From Ciborinia camelliae (lineage: Eukaryota; Ascomycota; Leotiomycetes; Helotiales; Sclerotiniaceae), in NCBI GenBank assembly GCA_025890175.1, contig JANPYM010000010.1, forward strand, positions 1,208,427 to 1,272,426: a stretch of DNA of 64,000 nt. The letters are read 5' to 3'. The translations under genes and the position numbers were made by a program. Shown piece after piece: positions 50,863-63,636 of this stretch (position 1 is the first letter of the stretch; every line of letters begins with the position of its first letter). The notes beneath the pieces are model-generated. The model did not search any database and was not told where the DNA came from. It saw only the letters and a program-made list of their open reading frames with translations.

Positions 50863-51037
50863 TGCTACGGTAGATTGAGAAGAGTGCCTGAGATATTAGG
50901 CATCTCTCCTCGCTAGATCGTACAGCCGTACGGCTGTACTATCTACCTTACGCATATAAAGGGCTTCGCCCTTTATAGGTGTAAGGGCTCTTCAGCAATA
51001 TACTACATTTCAACCTCGATGCTTTAGCATCGTGACA
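50863..51037 (+). mobile_element. 175-bp solo LTR rich in hairpins
   Basis: Begins TGCTACGG and ends CGTGACA. Exact 5-bp duplications AATAA lie on both sides (50858-50862 and 51038-51042). It contains a perfect 20-base palindrome at 50920-50939, a 9-bp stem with a 3-base loop whose arm holds the TATA box (50956-50976), and a GATGC-TTTA-GCATC hairpin near the right end. Almost no RIP. No internal region or second LTR seen. Strand judged from TATAAA at 50955-50960. Confidence 0.82.
50955..50960 (+). promoter_or_regulatory. TATA box inside a hairpin stem
   Basis: TATAAA overlapping the left arm of the ATAAAGGGC/GCCCTTTAT stem. It is about 95 bases into the LTR, where a promoter is expected. Confidence 0.45.
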
Positions 51038-51970
51038 AATAAAAAGTTTAACAGAAAAAATCATTAATTTAAAAAATTTGATTTATAAAATATTAAATTC
51101 GTTTTTTTTTATATTAATTTGAAATTTAGTATATTTTAGTTTTTTAAAGATTTTTATTATATAAATTTAATACTTTTTTTTTATTTAATTGAAAATAAAA
51201 ATATTATTTATATAAATAATATAAAAAATATTAAAATATTTTAATAATATATTATTAATATATTATTAAAAAATAATTAAAAAATGATTAATTTTTTACA
51301 AAATTTAAATAAAAATATTAATTTTTTATAATTTTTTATAAATATATAAAAAATAATTGATTTTTTATTTTTTAAAATAATTATATAAATATAATCAAAA
51401 ATATAATAAATATTAAAGTAAATTAAAAATTTATTATTAATTATTAAAAAAGAAAAATATTTATTTTTTTAAAAAATAATATTAAATTATTAATAATCGA
51501 AACAAAGATATATATTTTTTTTTAATTGTTTAATAAATAATTAAAATCATATATAAAACAAAATTTATAATAATAAAATTTTTAAAAAGATTTTTAAAAA
51601 TAAATTAGCAAATTTTATTAAATTTGATTTATAATATTTTATAAAAATAAAAAATTTAATTTGGTTTTTTATTTTTTTTAAAAATTATATAATAATCGGA
51701 ATGAGATTAATAAAAAAATAAAACATTAATAATAATAAAAATATATATATTAATATAATTAAAAAAATAAGTAAACAAAAAGTTTTTTGAATTAAAGTTT
51801 TTTATTATATATTTTTTTGTTAATTTATAATATTTTATATAAAAATTACAAAATTCTTGATGTTGTAATAGTAATAAAGAATATAAAGGATATAAATATC
51901 AATTATAATAATTTAAATAAACTTATTTTTAAAAGTTTAATTAAAAAAATGATTATTGTTATTAATAAAG
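51038..51970. other. A+T-rich stretch, no gene seen
   Basis: Stop-rich A/T sequence. An open frame that begins at 51817 runs into the small element at 51971 and is a chance frame. Confidence 0.5.
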
Positions 51971-52068
51971 TGGTACAAAGAAAGTGTGTAAGAAGGACGA
52001 AGTTCTCATTATGCTATCTAGGATGACTATGTACTGATTATGTCTGTGCAGCTAGTCTTAGCGTAACA
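51971..52068. mobile_element. 98-bp LTR-like element
   Basis: A GC-richer island that begins TGGTACAAAG and ends GCGTAACA. Exact 5-bp duplications TAAAG flank it (51966-51970 and 52069-52073). TG...CA ends and a 5-bp duplication are LTR features, but 98 bp is very short. An alternative left boundary at the internal TGTGTAAG (51985) lacks a matching duplication. Identity unknown. Confidence 0.6.
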
Positions 52069-52892
52069 TAAAGGGAAATATATAGTAAATATTGTTTTGA
52101 AATAAGATTTTAATGAATTTAATATAATCAAGCTTTTTTTTGAAATAAATTTTTAATATTTAATTTTTTAATTAAAAGTTTTTTATAAATTTATTATAAA
52201 CAATTTGGATAATATTAAAGTTTATTTTGTTTTTTAAACATAATAAATTAATTATTATTAAAAAAAAGAAGATTATTTAATTTTTTTATTTTTAAAAATT
52301 AATAAAAAATTATTATTAATAATGTTTTTTATAAAAATATAAAAAGAAATTATAAAATTAATAATAATAATAAAATTTAAAATATTTATTATAAAATCAA
52401 ATTTATAAAAATAATGATTATTAATAAATTTTAATTTATAAATAATAGGGTTAAAAATATAATTATAAATTATAAATTAATTAATATTAATAATAAATTT
52501 TTAAAATTATATTTTAATAATTAAAAAATATATAGTGGATTATTAATAAAAATTAAATTTTATTTCGATTTTGATATAATAAATAATAAAAAATAAATTA
52601 AAATTATTAAAAATATAAATAAAAATTAATTTAAAAAAAATTAAAATATTAATATTTTTAATAAATAAATAAAATTGTATAATTTTATAATTATTAAAAT
52701 TTCTATTTAAAATATATATATTAATTAATATTTGAAAATATTTTTTATTTTTTTTTAAAATATAATTTAAAATAAAAAATTTATTAAAAATACAAAAAAT
52801 ATTTATAATTTTATAAAAATAATTATTATTAAAAAATAATTAAAAAAGAAATTTAATATATTATATAAAAAAGAAAAAGTTTAAAATATAAT
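52069..52892. other. A+T-rich stretch, no gene seen
   Basis: Almost pure A/T, with no recognisable motif. Confidence 0.5.
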
Positions 52893-52998
52893 TGTGACGA
52901 AGTTACAGGGGTACGGGTCACGTGACTAGCACGTGACCAACGATCACGTGCCTGGTGGTGAATGCTCTTCATTCCTATAGTATTAGGTTCTAGGTATA

Positions 52999-55900
52999 CA
53001 GTTAAGGACACTCAAATACAACAAAAAAAATAATTTCAATTAATCGAAATTTTTTTATACCAAACTATACAGAATATTTAGGAATATTCAAATATACAAT
53101 AATATCTATTATTTTATATATATTTGATTTAATATCGAATATACAAAAAAATTATATAATAATAAATAAAACTTAAAACTTTTATTTAAAATTATACCTT
53201 ATTATTTGATATTTTTATATACCATCCAATTTTTCATATAATAAACAATTATTATTTAATACTTTTATATTATTATTTAATATAAAAATTTATATTTAAA
53301 TAATAAAATTTTTATTATTTTAAATAAAATAAATAAAAAAATAATATATTAATATTTATTTCAATTTTCATTTTAAATTTGTATATTTGTATATTTCAAT
53401 ATTTTAAATTATTATTTCTACAAATAAAATGTATTATTTTGAAATTATTAAAATTATTTATATATATAGTATTTTTAATATAATAAAGTTTATATATTAA
53501 ATTATATACCTTTTAAATGAAATGAATAATATTTATATTAACATTTATATTTAACAATTTTTTATTTATAATATTAAATACTTTACAAAATTTATTAATA
53601 CCTAACCTCACTAATAAAATTGCAATTTATACTAAAAAAAAAAAAAATCCTATATTTAAAAGTTAATTAAAAATAAAAAATGATTATTATATAATCATTA
53701 CATATTTGTATAATAAAAAAAGAATTATAATATTTTTAAAACATTTATATAATTCTTATAATCATAATTTTGATTTATAAAGTAATTTGTAAAATAATTT
53801 AATTATATAAAAAATAATAAAAATAACTAATTTTAAAAAATTGGAATAAATTATTATTATTTTATTATTATTTAGTTTTATTAAAGTTTTTTATTAATAT
53901 TAAATGAATCATTTTATAGCCTTTTTGTTTTTTTATAATTTATATTACTATTTTAACATCCAAACCTTTTTTATAAATATTTATAAATTGGAAGGTACAA
54001 TTGTAAAATCTATATATTATATTAATTATATATATATTTAATATTTTTAATATTTTTTTTTAATATATACAAAGCTTTTTTTTTTAATCTAATAATATAA
54101 AATTTTATTATAATTTTAATACATTTTAATAGAATCAAATTTATAATAAAATTTAAAAAAAAATATATATTTATAATCTCTTTTTATTAATAATTTTTTA
54201 ATTACTAATTTTTGTTTTTTCAAATTACTATAATTTTGTAAGATTTTTATTATATAATATAGTTTATAGTTTTTAAAAAAAAAATTTAAAATCGGAATAT
54301 CAAAATAAACATTTAATTTTTAAAAAAAAATTTATTAATAAACAATTTTTTTTTAAAAAACTTTTTTTATTTTTTTAAAAATTTTTATTTTATTATTTTA
54401 TATATAAAACTATTGGGGGAAGTTACAAAATTAATTATATAGATATATAATAATTTTTATTAAATAAATAGTATTATTTTGTATTAATTATTTATTATTA
54501 TTTAATAAATTTATAATAAAGGTATTTAAAGCTTTTTCGTTAAAAAATTAATATATAAATAATTAATTGAATATAACAATATTAATATAATCAAAATATT
54601 ACTTTTTAAATATATTAATTATATTAATTAATTACATTAATAGTTATTTTGTATTTTATTATAGATTTTTATTAATATCAAAATAAATAATTATTTTTGT
54701 ATTTTTAATTTATATATATTTTTTAAAATTAATAAAATTAAATTTATAAATAAGCTTTTCTTTGTTTTTATATAATATCTTTTATTGTATAATTATATTT
54801 ATTTATATTTTCTTTTTGAAATTATATATATAATAATAATTTTTATTATATTAAATTTAAATATATTATTTTTTATCAAAATTTAATATAAAAAATATAA
54901 TAATTTATTTTGTTATTTTATTTTTATTTATAATTTTATTATATTATATAATTTCTTTATTTAAAATCTTTATTATAAATATAAATGTTTTTTATTAATA
55001 TTAAATTATATTTTTATATTTATATTTATTAATATAAATATATATTTTTTTTTTGGATTTTGTAAAATTAAATTGTAAAAATTATTAATATACTATTTTC
55101 TTTAATAAAAATTTAATAAATATAATTATAAAATATATAAAAACTTTTTAATTAAATATATTTTTAAATATTAAAAAAATTATAAATATTAAAAATTATA
55201 ATAAAAATTATATTTAATATATTTCAAAAATAATCTTATTATTTAAAATAAAATTGTTGATACGTTTTTTGTTTTTGATTTTAATTAAAAAGATTTTGTA
55301 TATTTTAAAATAATTAAATAATATTCGAATCTTTTACATAAAATATTTAAAAATTAAATCCATTTTTGAATAATTAATTTTAATAATTATTAAAAATGTT
55401 TTAATATAACTATAACAATATAATTTATTTTTTAATATAAAATTAAAATAAAATCGAATAAATATATAATTATAATAATTTCAAATAAATAAATTTGAAA
55501 ATAGTTTTATTAAAACTTTATATATTATATTATATACTTTTTAATATATTAATATTTTAATAATAATTCTTTTATATTTTATAATTGAATTTAATAATAA
55601 GTCGTTTATAAATAATTTTATATAATTTTTATTTAATTTCAAAATAAAAAACTTTTTTAAAACAATTTAAACAATTTTTTTTCTTTTTTTAATTTAACAT
55701 TAATATTGTTATTGTTATTATTATTTATATAATAAAAAAATAAAATTAATATTAATATTAATATAAAGACTAAAAATATAAAATTAGTTTTAATAAATTA
55801 TATAAAAAAAACAATTAATATTTGTTTTTTTTGAAAAAATAAAAATATATTATTTATTATTTTTCTTATCATTTTTTTTTTTCTTTTTTTAAAACTTTAG

Positions 55901-56898
55901 CTTTATATTTGTATTAAATATAAATATAAAATATATATTTTGATCTTTATTTTAATTTAAAAAATTTTAAAAAATTTGAAAAAATAGATTTTTTGAATTT
56001 ATATTATATATTAAATATATTTAATTTTATATATTAATTTTAGTTAATAAAAAAAATAATTTGATAATTTCAAAATTTATAATTTATATAAAAAAAAGTA
56101 TTAAAATCTATATTAAATTTTTTAAATTCCAAATTCTACTTTTTTTAAATTGAAAAATTATATATTAATTTAATAAAAACAAATTCTTTAAAAAAAACTA
56201 ATTTAAAAAAATTATCTTTTTAATTGAATTCAATAATTATAAAAGTATAAAGTTTTTTAAAAAAACTAAATTTGTTTATAATAAATTAATAATTAAAAAG
56301 ATTTTATTTTTTATTAAATTAAAAAAAATAAAAATATTATTTTCAATAAAAAAAAAAGATTTCAAAATTTACTTTTTTATATTAAATATAAAATTTTTAT
56401 TATTAAATTTATAATTCCCAAAATAATATTAATTAATAAAAAATAATAAAAAAATCATATTAATACAATAAAATCCCAAATATATATTATTGTTATCCTA
56501 CAATTGAAAATATATTATTTGAAATAATATCAAACAATTACATAACAATAAATTAAATCTCAAAATTTTGTTTTTAAGATTTTTGATAACTTTTTTATTA
56601 ATATTATTGAACATGTAGTATGTGTATTATGTAAGTAGACTAAAGCTATATATAGGAACTGTGAAGTAGATAAAGGGTACTGTACAATAGAGGGAGCTAA
56701 GCTACTTTAGGTAGTGGGGTAGACCTCGGTCATCCATACTACTATAGTGAATATGGTATAGTGATATGATCTTCAACAAATATTTTAAAAATATTTTTAT
56801 ACTTATAAAATTAGCTTAGTATTCTATATAATTTAATATAAAATTTTTTTTGATTAATTGAAATTATTTTTTTTGTTGTGTTGCAGTGTCCTTGACTG
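52999..56898. mobile_element. TIR DNA transposon at TA (Tc1/mariner or pogo type), 3.9 kb
   Basis: Terminal inverted repeats of about 47 bp: the left end starts CAGTTAAGGACACT and the right end, read inverted, starts CAGTCAAGGACACT; both continue into ACAACAAAAAAAATAATTTC. TA dinucleotides flank it (52997-52998 and 56899-56900), and the undisturbed LTR at 27644 has a single TA at that site. TA duplication with CAGT ends fits the Tc1/mariner superfamily, whose pogo-like (Fot1) group is common in fungi. The interior is RIP-decayed and no transposase motif is legible. After removing the small element at 56605 it is still about 3.7 kb, long for this group, so it may hold a further unrecognised insertion. 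Confidence 0.85.
56605..56778. mobile_element. Small family D element, copy 3 (174 bp)
   Basis: Begins TATTGAACATG and ends CTTCAACA, same orientation as copy 2. Exact 5-bp duplications AATAT (56600-56604 and 56779-56783). It carries about 20 extra bases near the right end compared with copy 2 (CCATACTA and GGTATAGTGATAT patches). Sits inside the TIR transposon, so it is younger. Confidence 0.87.
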
Positions 56899-56959
56899 TA
56901 GTACTCGCTTAGTACAATGCGCTAGGCACTAGCGCCAGTTCAGTACAGCTACCTAGATC

Positions 56960-56968
56960 TATATAAGG
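56960..56968 (+). promoter_or_regulatory. TATA box of family E LTR
   Basis: TATATAAGG in the right half of the split LTR. Now separated by 3.9 kb from the upstream CACGTG motifs in the left half. Confidence 0.5.
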
Positions 56969-57068
56969 TTCAGCTATCCTGCACTTTCTTCTAACATTAG
57001 AATCTAGATTTTCATTAATACGAATCTTAGTTCCTAAATCATTAGATCCCCAAGTCGTCCTCGTGATA

Positions 57069-60000
57069 ATAATTAAAAAACAAAATTATTTTTAAAACAA
57101 CTTTTTTAAAGATTTTTAGTTTTTTAATTTAAAATCTATAATTCAAATTACGATTAAAATTAAATCAATCTTAATATTAAAAATAAAGATTTTTAATAAG
57201 CCAAAATCAAAATTTTTATAAATAATTTATAATTTTATAATTGGATTAAAAATATTTAAAATAAAATTTATTATTACAAATAATCTGTTTTTATTTTTTA
57301 ATATAAAAAAAAGCTTTTTTTTTAAAAATTGTTAAAATTTTTATTATTGTTTTTAGGTATATTAATAATAAAAAATAAAAAATTTAAAATATAAAAAAAG
57401 TTTTATATAAAATAAATAATTTTAATAATTTAAATATTTTTATTAATCTAATAAAATCTGATAATTATAAAATCAAAATTATAAAATAATTTATAAAAAA
57501 TTTTATTAAAAAGCTTTTGACTTAATTTTGTTGAAAATTATATCACTATACTATATTCATTATAATAATATGGATAATTAAGGTTTATCTTATTATTTAA
57601 AGTAATTTAACTTTTTTTATTGTATAATACTATTCTTTATTTATTTTATAATTTTTATATATAGTTTTAATTTATTTATATAATATATATTATATATATT
57701 TAATAAATTATAAAATTTGTATAATTATATTTTATTAATAATTATATCAAATACAAATATAATTTTTTTTAATTTTTTTATTATTATTATAAAATAAGAA
57801 AAAATAATTATATTCAAAAATAATAATTAAAATAAATTCAAAAATTTAATTTTTTTAATATTAATTTCTGTTAAAATTATTAATATTATAAAAAATATTA
57901 AAAGAAAATTAAATATTTTAAATAACAAAAATTTATTTAATAATTATAAAAAACGTTATAATTATATTTTATTAATTTTAAATTTTAGTATTAATAATAT
58001 ATATCGTTTAATTTTAATATTTTTTGTTTAAAATTTTAATATTATTGATATATAGAAAGTATTAAAAAAAACGATAATTTAATATATTTATAATTTATTA
58101 TAAAAATTAAAAAACTATTTTATTATATTAAATTCGATTTTAAAATTTAATTATTTTGTTAATTTTTTAAATAATTTTATTATTTTTAATAATAAATTTT
58201 TTTTAATATTCAAATTATTAATAACAAAATTTTTTTTTAATAATTTTTAATTAAAAATTTCGAATTATTTAAATAATAATAAATCAAAATATTTGTTTTT
58301 AATTTTAATTTTTTTTTTAAAACGTTATAATTATTTTTGTAATAATAAAAAAATTAGTTATAATGATAATAATGAATATTGTTAATGATTAAAAATTATA
58401 ATATAAATATAATAAAAAAGAATAATATAATAAATTTTAAAATTATAATAATTGTAATAGTTTTGAATAAAGTAATTAAAATAAAGGTAATAATAATTTT
58501 GAAAATAATATTAATAAAATTATTAAAAATTAATATTGTTTTTATTTGAAAATATAATATTATTAAAAAAATTATTATATTTTAATAAAAATTTAAAAAA
58601 ACTATTAAAAGTAATAAAAAGAATTTTGTTAATAAAAAAAACAAAAATAAAGATAAAAATATTAAGATTAGTTTTGTTAATGATTAATATAATAATATTA
58701 TTTATTTTAATTTAATTATATATATAATTAATTTAATTAAATAAATATTTGATTTTAATATTTTCTAATATTTTATTAAATAAATTAATAGTTTGAAATA
58801 TATTTAATATTAATTAATTTTTAAAAATATAAAGATTATTAATAATTTTTTTATTAAAAATATTATTTTTAGAAAAATTAAAATTGAGATAATAATATTA
58901 TTTGATATATAATTTATATTTAAATTCGATTTTATTTAATTTATTTTCGTTAATTTATTTATAGATTTTAATTATAAAATTATATTTGAAAATGATTTTG
59001 TATTATATTGGAAATTTGATTAATTATGTTTTGTTATTAAAAGGTTGAAGAGTTTATATATTTTTTAATAATTTGTTTTGATTATGTATAATAAAAATAT
59101 AGATTTAAATAAAATATTTGTAAAATTTGTTTATAAATGTTTTAAATATTTAAATTATAATTAATTGAATCGATTTAAAAAGTATATAATTAATTTTAAA
59201 TTTAATAATAAAAATAAAATAAAAAAATAAAAAGTTTATAAGTTTTATTTTATAAAACGAATAAAAAGATATTTTAATAAATATACAATTATTTATATAT
59301 TTATTAAATTTTATCAAATTTATTATAATTCTTTTAAAATATAATTAATTTTTTTAATTAAAAATTATTATTTTATTATTATTGTTAATAATATAATTCG
59401 AATTAATTAAATTTAATATATTTCAAATAAAAAGATTATAATTATAATTTTAATATTAATAGATTTATTTCAAATAATTAAAAAAAAATTTAATTCAAAA
59501 ATTATAATTATATAAATTAATAATAAAAAAAAAGAATTTAATATTTAATTTTAAAAAAAATTAAAAAAAATTGATTAACAATTTGAATTTTTTTTTTTAA
59601 AAAATATTTTATAAATAATATTACAAAAAAAAAAAAAATATTAATATTAAATTTTAAAGTTTATTATTTTAAATTAAATTAAAAACTAATTAATAAAAAA
59701 TTATTATAAAATATATTATTTAATTAATAAAAAATTATTATAAAATATATTATTTAATTAATAAATCAATCCTTTATACATATATTTTTGTTTAATAATA
59801 TTAATCTATTTTTATTTGTGATAACTTTTTTTAAAACATATTACAATAAATTACCTGATTTTTCAAGATTTTGAATTTTTAGCTACAAAATATTTACTTA
59901 GAATTTTTAATATTTAAAAAAATTAATAAAGAAATTTAAATCGAAAATATTAAAAAAGAATTATATTTTTGTAAAAATAAAAAAATATTATATATATTTA

Positions 60001-60984
60001 TTACCAAATTTACTTTTTAAAAAAATTATTAGGATTACAAATATTAATTTTAATAAATATAATTTTTTATTTAAAAATATTTTGGTTAAAAAATAATCTA
60101 ATATAAATTTATAAATTTTTATATTTAATATAAACAAAAAAAAAAGTTTGCTATTTTAAATGGAAGATTTTTTTAAAAAAAGAAAAACAAATAATATTAC
60201 TTTTTTAATTATTTTATAAAATAAAAAAACTAATTAAAATTTAATTTTTGTAAAAAAAAAAGTTTAAAATTTTTTTTAATAATTAAATTATCCAATAAAT
60301 TGAAATTTTAAAAATAAATATTAATAATATTAAAAAACAAATTTATATTAAAATACTAATTAAAATAATAGATTTTAAAAATATTAGACAAAAGAATACT
60401 TTAATATAAATATTTATTATTAAATTTGAATTGAAAAATTTGTAAAAAAATAATATTTTTAAGATTCTCCAAATAATTTTAAAAAAAATGAAATTAATAA
60501 TTTTTTAAATAAATTTTAAAAAACAAATTAAATTAATTTGAATAAATTATTAAAAAAAAATACGATTTATAATTAAAAATTATTTTTAAAAAAAAAATAT
60601 TAATTTTAAAAAAACATTTATAAAAATTAACAAATATTTTATATTACAAATTATATTTATAAAAACTATTATCAAAGATTTTAAAATCAATAATATAAAT
60701 ATTGATATAATATTTTTAAATAACGAATTAATAAATATTAAAATTTTAATAAAAATATTTTAATTTTTTAAAAAAATCTTTTTAAAAATTACAAAAGTAT
60801 TAAAAAAGAATTCGAATATTTGTTTTAAACTAAAAAAATCTTTTTACAAATTAAAATAAATATTTTAAATATAATAATTTATTATTTAAAAATTTTTAAA
60901 AAATATTGAATTAATTTTATTATTTACAAATTCAAATTTTTTTATTAAAAAAAAAGTATTTTTTTTATTATATATTAATAATTT
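57069..60984. other. A+T-rich stretch, no gene seen
   Basis: About 3.9 kb, interrupted only by family D copy 4 at 57529. AAT-rich low-complexity tracts (58360-58700) could be remains of an Asn-rich Gag, but no zinc knuckle or enzyme motif is readable. Confidence 0.45.
57529..57705. mobile_element. Small family D element, copy 4, RIP-mutated
   Basis: Begins TGTTGAAAATTATATCACTA and ends TTTAATA. It aligns with copy 1 along its length, with most C and G replaced by T and A. Flanks AATTT and AATTA are similar but not identical. Older than copies 1, 2, 3 and 6. Confidence 0.75.
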
Positions 60985-61140
60985 TATTGAACATATAGTA
61001 TATATATTATGTATATAAATGGACTAAAACTATATATAGAAACTATAAAATAAATAAAAAATACTATATAACAAAAAAAGCTAAATTACGTTAGGAGATA
61101 AAGTAGATCTTAGTTATTATAATGAATATGATCTTCAACA
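60985..61140. mobile_element. Small family D element, copy 5, partly RIP-mutated
   Basis: Begins TATTGAACATA and ends CTTCAACA, same orientation as copies 2 and 3. The left two thirds are A/T-shifted, while the right end is intact (TATGATCTTCAACA). No matching target duplication (AATTT and TCCCT). Confidence 0.75.
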
Positions 61141-63480
61141 TCCCTTTTATAATTAACGATTATCAAATCGAATTATATCTTAGACCTCATTAATTCCTAC
61201 AACAACCTACAACCGTAATATCTATTCTCCTATAAAATTCAATTATTCTGTATTATATAATATAATTATATTGTAATATAAAAGTATTTAAATTTTTTTT
61301 TTTTTATATTTAAGTTTATTTTAATATAATAAATAAAAAAACTAATCAAGATTAACTATTTAATTAAAATATTTATAATTTGATTAATATTAATTATTTA
61401 GAGTATTTTAAATTTGTTTTTATTTATTATATTATTTTTAATATAATGTTATTTAATATTTATATATTTGGTTTTATTATAAAATTTGTTTTTTTTGATT
61501 TAATCGATATTGTTTTTATTATTTATAAATAATATTAAAATAAATAATTTTATTTTTATATATTTTTTTAAATCTATAATTAATTTTTTTATTTATATAA
61601 ATTCTTTAACATTTTTATTTACAACAATTATTTTCGCTTTTATAATATTTTAAAAAATAAACTTTTATCTAATTAATAACCAAATAATTATTTTTTTATA
61701 ATATATAATAACAATCCTTTATATAGATTTTTAATACTATTTCAAACTCTATATTAAATCAATATAAACTATATATTTTAAAAAAAATTGTTTTAAACAA
61801 TCAAAATACAAAATCCCAAAAAAAAAGATTTTTACAATATATTTAAACAAATACTTCGCAAATACAAAATACTATATCCTAAATAATTATATTACTTTTA
61901 TAAATTATTTTATAATAAAAAAAATATTCAATCAAATTATATTAAACAAATAAATATAAAAATCTATTATTTAAAAATAAAGATTTTTTTTATTATTAAA
62001 AAATAAATTACTTAAATCAATATTATAAATTATTATTTTGAAAAAATAAAAAAAATTTTTTAATATTAAAAAAATAAATTTCAAATTTTTCCAATATTTT
62101 TTTAATATAAATCGAATTATAAATCTTTAAAATATAATATTTTTTATTTTTTTCAATTTAAATTCCAAAAAATATTTAAATTGATTTAAAATCCTTATAT
62201 TTTTATTTAATATTATTTTTTTTTTTAATAAAATTAATATTTATATATTTACTAATTAATAATAAATTGTTAATATATAACAAAAAAAATATTTTTTTTT
62301 TAATAAAAAGATTCGGATTTATAAATATTAAAATTAATCCAATATTTTTCAAAAAATTTTAAATAATAAATTATTATATTTAAAATATTTGTTTTAATTT
62401 GTAAAAAGATTTTTTTAATTTAAAATAAATATTTGAATTTTTTTTTAATATTTTTATAACTTTTTAAAAAAATTTTTTGAAAAATCAATATATTTCTATT
62501 AAAATTTTAATATCAATTAATTTATTATTTAAAAATATTATATCAATATTTATATTATTAATTTTAAAATCTTTAATAATAATTTTTATTAATATAATTT
62601 ATAATATAAAATATTTATTAATTTTTGTAAATATTTTTTTAAAATTAATATTTTTTTATTAAAAATAATTTTTTATTAAAAATAATTTTTAATTACAAAT
62701 TATATCTTTTTTTTAACAATCTATCCAAATTGATTTAATTTGTTTTTTAAAATTCATTTAAAAATTATTAGTTTTTTTTTTTTTAAAATTATTCAAAAAA
62801 TTTCAAAAATGTTATTTTTTTACAAACTTTTTAATTCAAATTTAATAATAAATATTTATGCTAAAATATTCTTTTATATAATATTTTCAAAATTTATTAT
62901 TTTAATCGATATTTCTATATAAATCAATTTCTTAATATTATTAATATTAATTTTCAAAACTTTGTTTTATCAAACAATTTAATTATTAAAAAAAAATTTT
63001 AAATTTTTTTTTACAAAAATTAAATTTTAATTAAATTTTTTATTTTATAAAACAATCAAAAAAACAATATTATTTGCCTTCCTTTTTTTTAAAAAATTTT
63101 TTATTTAAAATAATAAATTTTTTTTATTATTTATATTAAATATAAAAATTTATAAATTTATATCAAACCACTTTTTATTTAAAATTTTTTTAAACGAAAA
63201 ATTATATTTATTAAAATTAATATTTACAATCTTAATAATTCTTTTAAAAAACAAATTTAGAAATAAATAAATATAATATTCTTTTATTTTTATAAAAATA
63301 TAATTCTTTTTTAATATTTTCAATTAAAACTTTTTTATTAGTTTTTTTGAATATTATAGATTTCAAACAAATGTTTTATAATTGAAAATTCGAAATCTCG
63401 AAAAGTCAAGTAATTTATTATAGTATGTTTCAAAGAAAATAGTTATAAACAAAAATAAATCAACATTTTCAAATAGAAAT
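61141..63480. other. A+T-rich stretch, no gene seen
   Basis: The first 120 bases after copy 5 are less mutated (contain CTCATTAATTCCTACAACAA) and may be the outer edge of another element. The rest is stop-rich A/T sequence. Two open frames at 62477-62662 and 62740-62922 are A/T-rich chance frames without motifs. Confidence 0.45.
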
Positions 63481-63636
63481 TGTTGAAGATCATATTCACT
63501 ATAGTATGACCGAGGTCTACCCCACCTCCTAATATAGCTTAGCTTCCTCTATTGTACAGTACCCTCTACCTACTCTACAGTTCCTGTACATAGCTTTAGT
63601 CTACAGACACAATATACACATACTACATGTTCAATA
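63481..63636. mobile_element. Small family D element, copy 6 (156 bp)
   Basis: Begins TGTTGAAGATC and ends TTCAATA, same orientation as copy 1. Exact 5-bp duplications GAAAT (63476-63480 and 63637-63641). Essentially free of RIP. Confidence 0.87.

Larger units (their letters stand above)
52893..57068 (+). mobile_element. Solo LTR family E, copy 2, split by a DNA transposon
   Basis: The left part (52893-52998) and right part (56899-57068) together match the 263-bp LTR at 27644-27906 in reverse complement. Exact 5-bp duplications ATAAT lie at the far ends (52888-52892 and 57069-57073). It begins TGTGACGAAG and ends CGTGATA. CACGTG motifs lie in the left part. A TATATAAGG box at 56960-56968 gives the plus orientation. 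The LTR was solo before the transposon arrived. Confidence 0.9.

Noticed and set aside
51817..52026. 69-residue frame ending in the 98-bp element
   Set aside because: Crosses the target duplication and an element boundary, so it cannot be an old gene.
62477..62922. Two hydrophobic frames of about 60 residues
   Set aside because: Ile/Phe/Leu/Lys-rich as expected for chance frames in A/T DNA. No start context, no motif, no neighbouring gene.
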